64,000 nt of DNA, taken from positions 85,414-149,413 of the forward strand of contig NZ_JAKRNU010000012.1 of the NCBI RefSeq assembly GCF_022346545.1, read 5' to 3'. The translations under genes were made by a program, and so were the position numbers. Every line of letters starts with the position of its first letter. Positions within the stretch are counted from its first letter, which is position 1. Source of the DNA: Sporosarcina sp. ACRSM. Its GTDB lineage: Bacteria > Bacillota > Bacilli > Bacillales_A > Planococcaceae. The notes below the pieces were generated by a model. It had not been told where the DNA came from, ran no database searches, and was given only the letters and a program-made list of their open reading frames with translations. Shown in pieces: positions 56,044-64,000 of this stretch.

Positions 56044-56589
56044 ATGAAGCTAAAAGTATCCGAATTAAAAAAGCAACTAAAAAATTACGATCAAAAACAA
56101 CTCATTCAATTAATAGCCGATCTTTACAAAATCAATAAAGGCGTACAATCTTATTTATCTGTTCAACTTCTAGGTAAAGAAGCAATGACCGAACTTTTCC
56201 AAGAAGCAAAAAATAAAGTAGAGAATGAATTTTTCCCAAGTAAAAGTCATGGTAAATTACGTTTAAGTGAAGCGAAAAAAGCAATTTCTAATTTCAAAAA
56301 AACAACAGACAATCACTTGTTAACAACAGAGCTCATGCTTTATTATGTCGAGCAAGGCGTTAAATTTACTAATACATATGGTGATATTGACGAGCGTTTT
56401 TATAGCAGTATGGCAACGATGTATGAAAAAGTCATTACGATTTGCAATGAGGAAGATGAGTTTTTCCAACTTTTCAAGGGAAGATTGAAAAAAATCGTGA
56501 CTGATACAGATGGAATTGGCTGGGGATTTCATGATCAATTGGCCTATTTATATGATGAATTGGATACCTATGAAGATAATGATGATTGA
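56044..56589 (+). CDS. DUF6155-like protein
   Basis: 181 residues from the ATG at 56044 (GAAGGTGA upstream). Starts KLKVSELKKQLKNYDQKQLI, continues with HGKLRLSEAKKAISNFKKTT and a helical C-terminus with IGWGFHDQLAYLYDELD. The KLRLSEAKKAI segment is typical of DUF6155. Soluble, function unknown. Confidence 0.7.
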   Translation: MKLKVSELKKQLKNYDQKQLIQLIADLYKINKGVQSYLSVQLLGKEAMTELFQEAKNKVENEFFPSKSHGKLRLSEAKKAISNFKKTTDNHLLTTELMLYYVEQGVKFTNTYGDIDERFYSSMATMYEKVITICNEEDEFFQLFKGRLKKIVTDTDGIGWGFHDQLAYLYDELDTYEDNDD

Positions 56590-56650
56590 TGAAAATTCAA
56601 TCATCATTCCTCCCCTTTTGACAAAAATATATAATCCGGACAAACTAAAA

Positions 56651-56750
56651 GTACGATTAATAAGGATTGTCTTTACTCGTGGCGCTTAGTTCATGCGTAA
56701 TGTATTCGTAGAGGAACTGACAACGATTAGTCCGTCCGTTCCTTTTTCTA
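56651..56750 (+). ncRNA. two-hairpin repeat, family 2, copy D
   Basis: Second copy of the 50849 element: GTACGATTAATAAGGATTGT, CGTGGCGCTTAGTTCATG, GAGGAACTGAC and GTCCGTCCGTTCCTTTTT. Sits 60 bases after the DUF6155-like gene. Confidence 0.45.
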
Positions 56751-57048
56751 TTTCTTGTCCATTCTTGTTATACAAATAAAAACAGCACTACCTTTAGAAA
56801 AATTACGCACCGGTTTACGAAGGTTTGCTAAATATCGAAAATGATCATACGTTAGCTTCTTGGATTACTTTTAACTTAGAAAAGTTTTGGACATAAGCTA
56901 ACGCACACTTCAAAGACATTTTGTAGCAGCTTGTTAAAGAATCGGGCGCATAATTGTCCAACAAATTCCTTTTGTCTACACATTCAATGGTGCCAGGCAC
57001 GTAAACAAGACAAACCTTATCATTGCCTGACATCAAAATCACGAATGC

Positions 57049-57240
57049 TTAGTCCCATTGCTCCTTATGCCGTTTTAAACCTTCTTCTCCATAGATCGTG
57101 ACCATGCTTTTGGGGTCCGTATATGAATAGAAGAATAGTCTTCGCAAACAATACAATTTCTGTAATCGGAGTCACTATTGAGTCTCAAGTAAAAGTAATC
57201 ATCCTTCACCTGTGAGAAATCCCCTTATAGCCATTTTTTC
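57049..57240 (-). pseudogene. C-terminal remnant of an unidentified gene
   Basis: Minus-strand codons read DYFYLRLNSDSDYRNCIVCE and DYSSIHIRTPK, then after a frameshift YTDPKSMVTIYGEEGLKRHK with EQWD and a stop. It looks like the end of an SMI1/KNR4-type or similar small soluble protein, uncertain. Confidence 0.35.
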
Positions 57241-57323
57241 AAAATCCCCTCTAACTCCGAATCCTTTTTCACAAAGCGTTTCAAGTAAAGGATGTTTTCC
57301 TTTGCCATTTGGCCCAGCAATTT

Positions 57324-57353
57324 AAAAACGACGTCCGTTTTGAACGAACGTCG
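57324..57353 (-). terminator. terminator of the histidine-kinase operon
   Basis: CGACGT-CGTT pairs with AACG/ACGTCG, followed by TTTTTAAATT on the minus strand. Confidence 0.75.
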
Positions 57354-57412
57354 GCTGGTTTTTATCTTTACAGAGTATCCCTTAAAAAAATAGAATATCT
57401 AAAACAATTTTC

Positions 57413-59506
57413 TTAATTCGGATTTACTATGTTGGAATTTAAATGTTTAGGCAGATAGATCATAGCTTTAAATAAATCCCCGTCTACAAGAATTTCGAAT
57501 TTTCCTTTTTGAATTTCAATAAGATTCTTTGCAATGGAAAGTCCTAATCCACTTCCTTGACTGTTCCTGGATTCATCGCCTCTTTTAAAGCGCTCCATTA
57601 ATTCATCTGCTGAGATATTCAATTCATAAGCCGAGATGTTTTTAAAGCTAATTCGGATCTCATCACCTAAATCCTCTATGTCTATATACACCCTAGACTG
57701 TGGAAGTGTATAGTTAAAGATATTCGATAATAGGTTCTCGATTGTTCTCCATAATAATCTTCCATCCGCTGTTACGTATACTTTTTCTTGTGGATAATTG
57801 AGTTTGATGTCTAAACCAGTTGCTTCAATTTTGTCATTCAATTCGCCAAGCCCTTGGGTAATCAAAGACACGATTGCAATTTTCTCTAAAGTCACGGGGA
57901 TACTTCCACTTGAGGCCTTAGAAGCTTCAAATAAATCATCGGTTAACAGTTTAAGCCTTTGTGCTTTTTGATCAAGTACCTCAATATACTCTCCAACCTT
58001 GGCTTGGTCCTTTTCATGTTTCAATAGATCCACATAAGTGATGATGGAGGTCAATGGATTTCGAATATCGTGGGATACATTGGTAATCAGTTCCGTTTTT
58101 AATCGCTCGCTTTTTAATTCGTTATCGACTGCTTTTTTTAATCCATCGGTTATACTGTTTACATTCGTAGAAAGCCTTGCGAATTCTCCATTCCCTCCAA
58201 CCTCAATCCGATGATGAAGATTTCCTTCCTTAATAATTTCAATTCCTTCCTGAATGTGTTGAAAGGCTTTCACCTTTTTAAAAGCAAACCAAGCTGCGAT
58301 GCCGATTGTGATCGGGAACATGAAAAATGTTAAAGCGATCAATATCGGGTAGCCGATGACGATGAGTACTGTCTTTACGGCCATATTACCGCTTTTATAT
58401 ACATCTCCAATAAATTTCACTAATCGGGAAATCAACGTATAGAGTAATGTATGTTTGAATAGCGTTCTATTTTTTATATGCTTCACGAGGATTAAAATTA
58501 GAGAAAGTCCAACAGCAGCAATAAGAAACGTTTGGATTAGGATCATTATAGCCATATTTCTAAAAACATCATCTACCATGACGATCCATAGCGGAAACAG
58601 AAGAAAACATAACGCAAGATTAACGTCATTGTACAATTTATCTACTGGACGGAAGTGTAACGCTTGATCTTGAAATGACCTTCTGCCAACAACAGTTACC
58701 AGATAAATAAACGAAAGAACAAATCCTACTAAGTATGCAACTATTTTATATAAGCTTGTTGTGGCTATGGCTTTTCCTGCTTGCCACTCTTCCATTTTTT
58801 GATTTAAAAATGATTCCGAAAACGCTATAAAAACAACGGTGTTTTCGAGTTCTAATTCATCCATTTGTTCTGTAACCCAATGCAGATGTTGATTTTCCTC
58901 TGTTTCTTTTGGGTAAAACTCCCGTTTGTATTCATCAAACAACATATATGCAGGAGCAGTTTCGAACTGTTCCTTTTTAGTCCTTGTACTGTTCGCAAAC
59001 TCATGGATGCCATCACTAGCATAAAATAGTGGCTCATATTCATCGAGATTTTGCGAAAGCATATGATACTGTCTCAAATCATTTTTTATCAACTGTTCTT
59101 TTGCTTGAGCAAGTTCGTTTTTATATTCCTCTTTAAAAATTTCGAAATTCTTATTTTCATCTAACTCATGCTGGTAATCTCTAGAAGGTTGAAACTCCGA
59201 ATAAAACAAGTCATTTTCAACCGAATTCCATTCATCCTGACGAATGCTCTTGCCACTTAAAATAAATTCCTCACTCTTATACCTCCCTAACAATAAAGTA
59301 AGATCACGAATCAAACCCTCACTTTCCTGAATGTAAGCCGAGCTCTCGAAGTAATGATCTTCGGTGATGCTACCAAAATTCCCATCATTCACAATCTCCA
59401 CTTCAACAAAAGTTTGTACCATTCCTGTTACACATAGAATGGCAATGATGAAAACAACCATTTTCGTTATGATCGAATGACTAATACTTTTCAACTTTAT
59501 ATCCAA
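57413..59506 (-). CDS. multi-pass sensor histidine kinase
   Basis: 697 residues. A first helix (TKMVVFIIAILCVTGMVQTF), about 200 external residues, then several membrane helices between about 250 and 410, a HAMP-like linker, HisKA with His479 (ITNVSHDIRNPLTSIITYVD), and HATPase_c with NLLSNIFNYTLP and GSGLGLSIAKN. Reads on from the response regulator with a 26-base overlap. The TTG start at 59506 lies against its ribosome site, so TTG 59494 is a real alternative. Signal unknown; the large external loop suggests an envelope cue. Confidence 0.92.
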   Translation of the reverse strand: MDIKLKSISHSIITKMVVFIIAILCVTGMVQTFVEVEIVNDGNFGSITEDHYFESSAYIQESEGLIRDLTLLLGRYKSEEFILSGKSIRQDEWNSVENDLFYSEFQPSRDYQHELDENKNFEIFKEEYKNELAQAKEQLIKNDLRQYHMLSQNLDEYEPLFYASDGIHEFANSTRTKKEQFETAPAYMLFDEYKREFYPKETEENQHLHWVTEQMDELELENTVVFIAFSESFLNQKMEEWQAGKAIATTSLYKIVAYLVGFVLSFIYLVTVVGRRSFQDQALHFRPVDKLYNDVNLALCFLLFPLWIVMVDDVFRNMAIMILIQTFLIAAVGLSLILILVKHIKNRTLFKHTLLYTLISRLVKFIGDVYKSGNMAVKTVLIVIGYPILIALTFFMFPITIGIAAWFAFKKVKAFQHIQEGIEIIKEGNLHHRIEVGGNGEFARLSTNVNSITDGLKKAVDNELKSERLKTELITNVSHDIRNPLTSIITYVDLLKHEKDQAKVGEYIEVLDQKAQRLKLLTDDLFEASKASSGSIPVTLEKIAIVSLITQGLGELNDKIEATGLDIKLNYPQEKVYVTADGRLLWRTIENLLSNIFNYTLPQSRVYIDIEDLGDEIRISFKNISAYELNISADELMERFKRGDESRNSQGSGLGLSIAKNLIEIQKGKFEILVDGDLFKAMIYLPKHLNSNIVNPN

Positions 59507-60167
59507 CTCCCCACACCACCTTCAAATACTTTGGTTCTGAAGGATTGATTTCTATTTTCTCTCTGATTTTTCGAATATGAACAGTCACAGTATTTTCCGG
59601 ATTAAAGGCCGGTTCTTTCCATACCTTTTCATAAATTTCCTCGATGGTGAATACCCTTCCAGCATTTGCCGTTAGAAGCTTTACGATCTTATACTGAACT
59701 GGTGTAAGATGGACTTCCTCGCCATCGACCGTGACCTTTTTACTTTCATCATCGATCTCCAGTCCCCCGGATTGAAAGAGATTGCTCTTCGTTTCAAGCG
59801 CTCCAAATGTTGTATATCTTCTCAATTGGGATTTCACTCTTGCGATTAGCTCCAACGGATTAAAAGGCTTACCCATATAATCATCCGCGCCTATATTTAA
59901 ACCTAGAATTTTATCATAGTCCTCAGATTTGGCTGAAAGCATAATTAAAGGAATACTATTTCTTTTTCTAATTTCCATCGTTGCACGGATCCCATCCATC
60001 TTCGGCATCATAATGTCCATAATAATGAGATGAATGTCATGTTCATTGATTCCTTCAATTGCTTCTAGCCCATTAAAGGCTTTGAAAACGGTATAGCCCT
60101 CATTCTCTAAGTAAATGCCGATCGCATCCACAATCGCTTTGTCATCATCGCAAACCAATATATTCAT
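59481..60167 (-). CDS. OmpR-family response regulator
   Basis: 228 residues. Receiver with acidic pocket (LVCDDD), phospho-acceptor Asp in LIIMDIMMPKMDG, the SAKSED segment and KPFNPLELIARV, then a winged helix (LTPVQYKIVKLLTANAGRVF; NTVTVHIRKIREKIEI; VWGVGYK). ATG after AGGAGTG. Probably binds the TTAAG repeats at 60255-60360 and controls itself and the divergent gene at 60408. Confidence 0.95.
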   Translation of the reverse strand: MNILVCDDDKAIVDAIGIYLENEGYTVFKAFNGLEAIEGINEHDIHLIIMDIMMPKMDGIRATMEIRKRNSIPLIMLSAKSEDYDKILGLNIGADDYMGKPFNPLELIARVKSQLRRYTTFGALETKSNLFQSGGLEIDDESKKVTVDGEEVHLTPVQYKIVKLLTANAGRVFTIEEIYEKVWKEPAFNPENTVTVHIRKIREKIEINPSEPKYLKVVWGVGYKVEKY

Positions 60168-60254
60168 GTAAGTCCACTCCTAAATGTACGGTGCAACATG
60201 TCTTTCACTCCCTTTAGTATTTGCATAACGAAATCATATCAACCAAACCTTAAC

Positions 60255-60360
60255 AAACACCTGATGTCAATCTTAAGATTTTCTTAACAAAAGATTTCCT
60301 CCGATAATAGTAAGGTTTTATTAAGAATTCTATCAAGCATTTCTTAAGTTTTCTTATTTA
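60255..60360. promoter_or_regulatory. TTAAG-type repeats between divergent genes
   Basis: Repeated units TCTTAAG-ATTTTCTTAAC, TTATTAAG and TTTCTTAAG-TTTTCTTAT, about 11 bases apart within pairs, lie between the response regulator and the NlpC/P60-like gene. This layout is typical of tandem half-sites bound by OmpR-type regulators. Confidence 0.55.
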
Positions 60361-60407
60361 TAGTCAAGATAAAAGAAGGGTAACGGATGATGGGAAGGAA
60401 GATAGCA

Positions 60408-61010
60408 ATGAAAGAAAAGAAGATTTTTCTACTATTAACGGACACTGGTACGATGTTAACAAGACTGATTAAGGCCTACACGAAAATGCCCTATAACCAT
60501 GCCTCGATCGGGTTCTGTTCCGAACTAGGAGAGGTTTATAGCTTTGGAAGGAAAACGGTTCATAACCCATTTATAGGTGGATTTGTTAAAGAGGATATTC
60601 ATTCTATTTTGTTTCAACAAGCCGATTGTGCCCTCTATTCCTTAACAGTAACGGATTATCAAATCGAAAAGATGCGCGATTACATCCAAGTAATGGAAAA
60701 ACAAAAGGAAACATATAGCTACAATTTTATTGGATTGTTTGGTGTAATATTGAAGAAACCCATCAAAAGAACGAGAGCCTTCTTTTGTTCCCAGTTTGTA
60801 GCTACTGTGCTAAAGGAAGGCAAGATCATGGACAGTGAAAAAGATTTTTCTTTGATCAAGCCCAGTGACTTGCCCCATTTGGCAGATTTTCAATTGGTAT
60901 TTGAAGGGCGTTTAAAAGATTATCAAAATAGGGTTATGAAGGAAAGAATTTCACATAATTGTCATATTATTCCGGTTGAAATAGGAGCATCGTGGACGGA
61001 TACAATTTGA
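60408..61010 (+). CDS. NlpC/P60-like (YiiX-type) cysteine peptidase family protein
   Basis: 200 residues from the ATG at 60408 (AAGGAAG upstream; ATGs at 60387 and 60390 are alternatives). Permuted papain-like fold: the catalytic His in MPYNHASIGF comes before the Cys in RAFFCSQFVATVL. No signal peptide, so it probably acts inside the cell, on lipid or peptide amides. Divergent from and likely controlled by the two-component system. Confidence 0.82.
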   Translation: MKEKKIFLLLTDTGTMLTRLIKAYTKMPYNHASIGFCSELGEVYSFGRKTVHNPFIGGFVKEDIHSILFQQADCALYSLTVTDYQIEKMRDYIQVMEKQKETYSYNFIGLFGVILKKPIKRTRAFFCSQFVATVLKEGKIMDSEKDFSLIKPSDLPHLADFQLVFEGRLKDYQNRVMKERISHNCHIIPVEIGASWTDTI

Positions 61011-61210
61011 CCTATTTCGGGCTGTCCTTGTGACGCTAACAAAGAATAGCCTCGGTATCTCTTTACCAAAATGTCACAAAAGTTTTATATGTTCTTCTTG
61101 AAACTTTATGTGAAACCAGATTCTTCCGAGCGTCACTGTGCAACAAACCTTCTATGCGTCAGACTATTTCTCTCATGAGATACCCAAATTTCATTCACTA
61201 AAAAAGCATG

Positions 61211-61525
61211 CTAGCCAAACAACTTCAACCCGACCGCTCCTCCAATGATTAAGCAGAGGAAAAAGATTCGTTTCCAACCAGCCGTTTCCTTGAAGAAGAG
61301 TATTCCCATCGAAACCGCACCTGCCGCACCGAGCCCAGTCCAAATCGCATACGCCGTTCCCATCGGAATGTCGCGCATTGCAAGCGATAGAAACCAGAAA
61401 CCGACCGAAAATGTACCTATAATAAGCACTAGACGCGACCACGACTTTTTTTGCAAATATAGATTGATCGCCATAACCCCGAAAATTTCTCCAAAACTGG
61501 CAATGATCAAGTAAACCCATGCCAT
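61211..61525 (-). CDS. ykkD: paired SMR efflux protein YkkD
   Basis: 104 residues, four helices: WVYLIIASFGEIFGVMAINL with the conserved membrane Glu, then MGTAYAIWTGLGAAGAVSMG and AVGLKLFG. Best match is B. subtilis YkkD, the second half of a heterodimeric small multidrug resistance pump. Starts one base after the ykkC stop; GAAGGAGG precedes the ATG. Confidence 0.88.
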   Translation of the reverse strand: MAWVYLIIASFGEIFGVMAINLYLQKKSWSRLVLIIGTFSVGFWFLSLAMRDIPMGTAYAIWTGLGAAGAVSMGILFFKETAGWKRIFFLCLIIGGAVGLKLFG

Positions 61526-61526
61526 C

Positions 61527-61865
61527 TCAATCGCCTCCTTCTACGTCATCCACGGATTCGACCGTCGTCATTTTGATTCCTATGACACCAACGATAATTA
61601 CCGCGATGAAGATCACCTTAGCAATCGAAAAATCCGCATTAAATATTAGAAAATCAATTACGACAATCGCAGCCGCTCCTGAACCGGTGAAAACTGCATA
61701 TACCGTACCCGAAGGCAGCGTCTCGCATGCTTTAATAATTGCATAGAAGCTTACAATAATTGCCGCAATTGTTCCTGCCCATTCAAGTGCAGTATCGGAA
61801 TATCGAAGTCCGATTACCCAAAAAACCTCGACGATTGCAGCTAATAAAACATATAGCCAAGCCAA
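61527..61865 (-). CDS. ykkC: paired SMR efflux protein YkkC
   Basis: 112 residues: LAWLYVLLAAIVEVFWVIGL with the transport Glu, LPSGTVYAVFTGSGAAA and VIGIKMTTVES, matching YkkC. TTG 61865 is chosen as start, with GGGGG seven bases upstream, in line with the MAW/MKW start of relatives; an ATG at 61883 lacks a ribosome site. No guanidine (ykkC) riboswitch was seen upstream, so guanidine control is not supported here. Confidence 0.85.
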   Translation of the reverse strand: MAWLYVLLAAIVEVFWVIGLRYSDTALEWAGTIAAIIVSFYAIIKACETLPSGTVYAVFTGSGAAAIVVIDFLIFNADFSIAKVIFIAVIIVGVIGIKMTTVESVDDVEGGD

Positions 61866-61883
61866 TGAAATCCCCCTCATCAT

Positions 61884-62301
61884 TCAACATGCCCCCATTA
61901 TAGCAAACAGCTACAGGCTGGGCGTTTTGTTAGTTTCTTAATCGGTGCACGAATAATCAAACTTTTTAAGTCTCCCCAAAAATTAGGGGCGAAGGATTGG
62001 ATGCGAGGCACATTTATGACATTTCATCGAATTGAATAAAAATGTAAAAAGAAGCCATCACAGTATTAGTTAGGAATGGCTTCAGATTTTTCGTTATGCA
62101 ATTTCAGTAAATTTCCAGAGTCATTCAGCGCTCAGGCACCTGTTTTTTTAATCTGCCGTTACCTAGTAAAGGGTGCCTGGTACTTAAAACTCCACGTTCA
62201 CTTCTTTTTGAATAATTTACCCACTTCCGTCAAAAATAACAATGGCGATAATAAATAGCCTCTGTTATCAACACGAAGGAATACAAAAAGGAGATGAATG
62301 G
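61884..62301. other. intergenic with two palindromes
   Basis: No gene. Contains GAAGCCAT...ATGGCTTC (62052-62084), terminator-like, and the GGTGCCTGG repeat described separately. Confidence 0.4.
62132..62181. repeat. CAGGCACC...GGTGCCTGG inverted repeat
   Basis: Arms CAGGCACC and GGTGCCTGG face each other across about 30 bases. The GGTGCC(T/A)GGCAC core is a dispersed repeat of Bacillaceae and occurs once more at 56990. Confidence 0.5.
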
Positions 62302-63135
62302 ATGAAAGGTCTACTATTCAAGTGGTTGTTGGTTACGGAGTTATTATTTAGTTTTCATCTAACAGATATCATGGCTGTTTATGCAAATGAAGAACCCTTG
62401 ATCAATGAATCACGACAATTGCCGATAGCGCTCATACAAGATGATCAGGAAAAAGATATGCCTGACCAGCAGCCTGTTGACCTAAGAATTTTACAACAAC
62501 GGTATCCAGATATATTTTTCTTGCAAGGGCCCACCGATCAAAAACGAGTTGCTTTAACTTTTGATGATGGTCCTGACCCGCGTTTTTCAAATGATGTATT
62601 AGATGTATTGAAACAGTACAATGTACCAGCAACATTCTTTGTGTTAGGTTCAAAAGCCACTGCTAATCCTGAAATTGTCAAGCGAATGCAAAACGAGGGT
62701 CATGTAATCGGAAACCACTCGTACTCCCATCCTAACCTTGTCGAAGAAGCCGACCTCGATACCCTAGAGCAGGAAGTAACTAGAACGGAGGACGCTCTTA
62801 ACGGTATTATTGGTTATCGGACAAAATTATTTAGACCACCATATGGCTTTTTATACAATGAATTAGTCGAAAAGCTACGCGACATGAACTATTACGTGAT
62901 TGGCTGGTCGGTTGATTCGTTGGACTGGCAGGAAGAGCCGCCGGAAGTTATTGCTTCAAATGTATTAGACATTATTCATCCAGGCGCGATTATTCTTATG
63001 CATGATGGAGCTGAATCGGATGGTGATCGAACCAACACAATCAAATCGCTTCACCAAATTATCCCGACACTGCAAGAGCAAGGGTACGAGTTTGTCACAA
63101 TTCCGGAATTGTTGAATATTCCCTTTAAGAAATAG
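62302..63135 (+). CDS. polysaccharide deacetylase
   Basis: 277 residues from the ATG at 62302 (AAGGAGATGA upstream). A hydrophobic N-terminus (LLFKWLLVTELLFSFHLTDI) is a probable signal, followed by a NodB domain with the metal motif TFDDGPD, NHSYSHPN, FRPPYGF, WSVDSLDW and ILMHDGAES. Removes N-acetyl groups from wall glycan or chitin-like oligomers. Close to PdaA/PgdA types; exact substrate unknown. Terminator at 63166. Confidence 0.9.
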   Translation: MKGLLFKWLLVTELLFSFHLTDIMAVYANEEPLINESRQLPIALIQDDQEKDMPDQQPVDLRILQQRYPDIFFLQGPTDQKRVALTFDDGPDPRFSNDVLDVLKQYNVPATFFVLGSKATANPEIVKRMQNEGHVIGNHSYSHPNLVEEADLDTLEQEVTRTEDALNGIIGYRTKLFRPPYGFLYNELVEKLRDMNYYVIGWSVDSLDWQEEPPEVIASNVLDIIHPGAIILMHDGAESDGDRTNTIKSLHQIIPTLQEQGYEFVTIPELLNIPFKK

Positions 63136-63165
63136 AAGGTCTCTCTTCTATACTTAAGTAAGAAA

Positions 63166-63203
63166 AAACATAGGGAGATTTTAGTCTTCCTATGTTTTAT
63201 ACA
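63166..63203. terminator. bidirectional terminator
   Basis: AAAACATAGG-AGA pairs with TCT-CCTATGTTTT, between convergent genes. Confidence 0.8.
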
Positions 63204-63205
63204 TA

Positions 63206-63355
63206 TTAGTTATCTGTGTGTTTTTGCTTTTTTTTCAAATACTCCGCACGTATTTTTTCCAGGTGCTGCTTTTTATCAAATTTGGCCGGCTTGTTTTTTT
63301 CATGATACTTTGTCACAGCCGATTTTCCTTTGTTATCCAATTGATATTTCCCCAC
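63206..63355 (-). CDS. small basic protein
   Basis: 49 residues: VGKYQLDNKGKSAVTKYHEK, then NKPAKFDKKQHLEKIRAEYL and a Lys-rich tail. GTG 63355 is chosen, with AGGTGA six bases upstream. Such Lys-rich peptides are widespread in Bacillales; function unknown. Confidence 0.6.
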   Translation of the reverse strand: MGKYQLDNKGKSAVTKYHEKNKPAKFDKKQHLEKIRAEYLKKKQKHTDN

Positions 63356-63447
63356 TTTGTTCACCTACATTTCTTTTCTCTTCTATAAAGAGAACCTATT
63401 CAATAAATATAATGTACCTAATTTTAATGAAGTATACCTTTTACCTT

Positions 63448-63657
63448 TCAAAGCGTCCGAGTAATTATCAATTTCCTGTACATTGCAGCTACCTTTACAT
63501 TTTCCTTTTCCCAAGCTTCATTTCTCGGAACAGGAATGTTAAATTGTTTCCTCATTTCGGCCATTAAAGCCGCTAGTTCAATATCTTTACGTGGTTGATC
63601 CGAAAGAATAATTTTCTCATATTCTCTCTGAAAATCCATTAGTGATTTTTTTCTCAT
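63448..63657 (-). CDS. small hypothetical protein
   Basis: 69 residues: RKKSLMDFQREYEKIILSDQ, LAALMAEMRKQFNIPVPRNE, AMYRKLIITRTL. Strong AAGGAAGGAAC site before the ATG. Helical; similar proteins in Bacillales are uncharacterised. Confidence 0.6.
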   Translation of the reverse strand: MRKKSLMDFQREYEKIILSDQPRKDIELAALMAEMRKQFNIPVPRNEAWEKENVKVAAMYRKLIITRTL

Positions 63658-63867
63658 TGTTTGTTCCTTCCTTGACCCACTACCTTCTTTGAAGTCGCGA
63701 TTATTTCTGGCTATAACTTTGCCTTCCTGCGTTTACGAAATAAGAATCTGTTGCATTAAGAATAACAGTTTTCCCTAACCTTATATAGTGGGAATGACAA
63801 ACAAGGATGATTTTATATCCATAGCAGTACAGACATGAATTTCATCAATTATTTCTACAAAAGTTGC

Positions 63868-64000
63868 TATGAACCTCCCCCACTTAAAACGTTCCGTTTT
63901 TGAAGTGGGGGTTTCCTACCAAATGAATGGAAATGCTCCAACAAAGAATGTGGGTGACACGTTCTTTTTACGGGAATTCGTAGGGGTCGGTTTCATTCAC
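63868..64000 (-). mobile_element. possible right end of an IS200/IS605-type element
   Basis: On the minus strand the sequence GTCACCCACATT...GGAAACCCCCACTT hairpins with AAGTGGGGG and ends in AGGTTCAT, as many IS1341-type elements do downstream of tnpB. The last bases could be the tail of the gene (VNETDPYEFP then stop at 63968). The rest lies outside the window, so this is tentative. Confidence 0.4.

Noticed and set aside
56845..57042. 65-codon open frame on the minus strand
   Set aside because: No ribosome site, spans the dispersed GGTGCCAGGCAC repeat, and no protein-like pattern; treated as chance.
61090..61135. ECF-type promoter TGAAAC...CGTC near 61100
   Set aside because: Spacing is 14 or 26 bases and no plus-strand gene follows closely.
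61866..61960. Guanidine (ykkC) riboswitch ahead of the SMR pair
   Set aside because: None of the conserved ykkC motif sequences is visible in the short upstream stretch.

Overview
The window reads as chromosome of a spore-forming, low-to-moderate-GC Gram-positive, most like the Planococcaceae (Sporosarcina or a relative). This is inferred from close homologues of Bacillus subtilis proteins (SplB, RsbQ, OpuAC, YvbH, YwqG, DapA, YkkC/YkkD), from spore genes (splB, CotW/CotX-type coat proteins, a YheC/D-type ATP-grasp protein) and from three S-layer-homology (SLH) surface proteins. No rRNA, tRNA or CRISPR array was seen.

Layout. 1-6 kb: a 5' SLH protein running off the left edge, an NAD(P)-binding oxidoreductase, a wrecked MarR regulator split by a structured repeat, a SurA-like lipoprotein, decayed DNA and the RNA ligase RtcB. 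6-12.5 kb: spore photoproduct lyase, a YvbH-type PH protein, a CotW-CotX-CotX coat cluster and a CoA-type Nudix enzyme. 12.7-20.3 kb: a seven-repeat SBBP beta-propeller protein, small unknowns, YwqG, an FAD oxidase broken by an in-frame TGA, and an orphan OpuAC. 20.8-28.3 kb: a VWA lipoprotein, a pair in which an RsbQ hydrolase is followed by an RsbP-like PAS domain fused to a GGDEF cyclase, DUF402, a SET-domain protein, a LURP-one protein and an ATP-grasp protein. 28.4-39.4 kb: two SLH proteins, an ECF sigma operon (deacetylase, sigma, anti-sigma), a lysine riboswitch with dapA, and an OatA-like acyltransferase whose promoter copies that of the sigma operon. 39.7-46.4 kb: a PAS-PAS-GGDEF-EAL-PilZ protein, pyridoxal kinase divergent from an ECF-transporter S component, and a second ECF sigma/anti-sigma pair.

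46.6-57.3 kb looks like an accessory, AT-rich and decaying region: a ruined Fic toxin with its VbhA-like antitoxin, an Abi_C protein, a DUF3800 protein plus a broken paralogue, Rpn-nuclease remnants, and paired two-hairpin repeats. It also holds an M20-type peptidase, a TPR protein and a small Cys-motif protein behind a strongly folded leader. 57.4-64 kb: a two-component system with a divergent NlpC/P60-like target, a YkkC/YkkD efflux pair, a polysaccharide deacetylase and, at the edge, what looks like the end of an IS200/IS605 element.

The best candidates for something new are the RsbQ + PAS-GGDEF module (stress-type sensing wired to c-di-GMP), the three-copy covarying hairpin element (2.2, 20.4 and 34.6 kb), the ECF sigma regulon with an anti-sigma that seems to carry a degenerate signal-peptidase-like domain, and the small protein with the folded leader at 55.1 kb.
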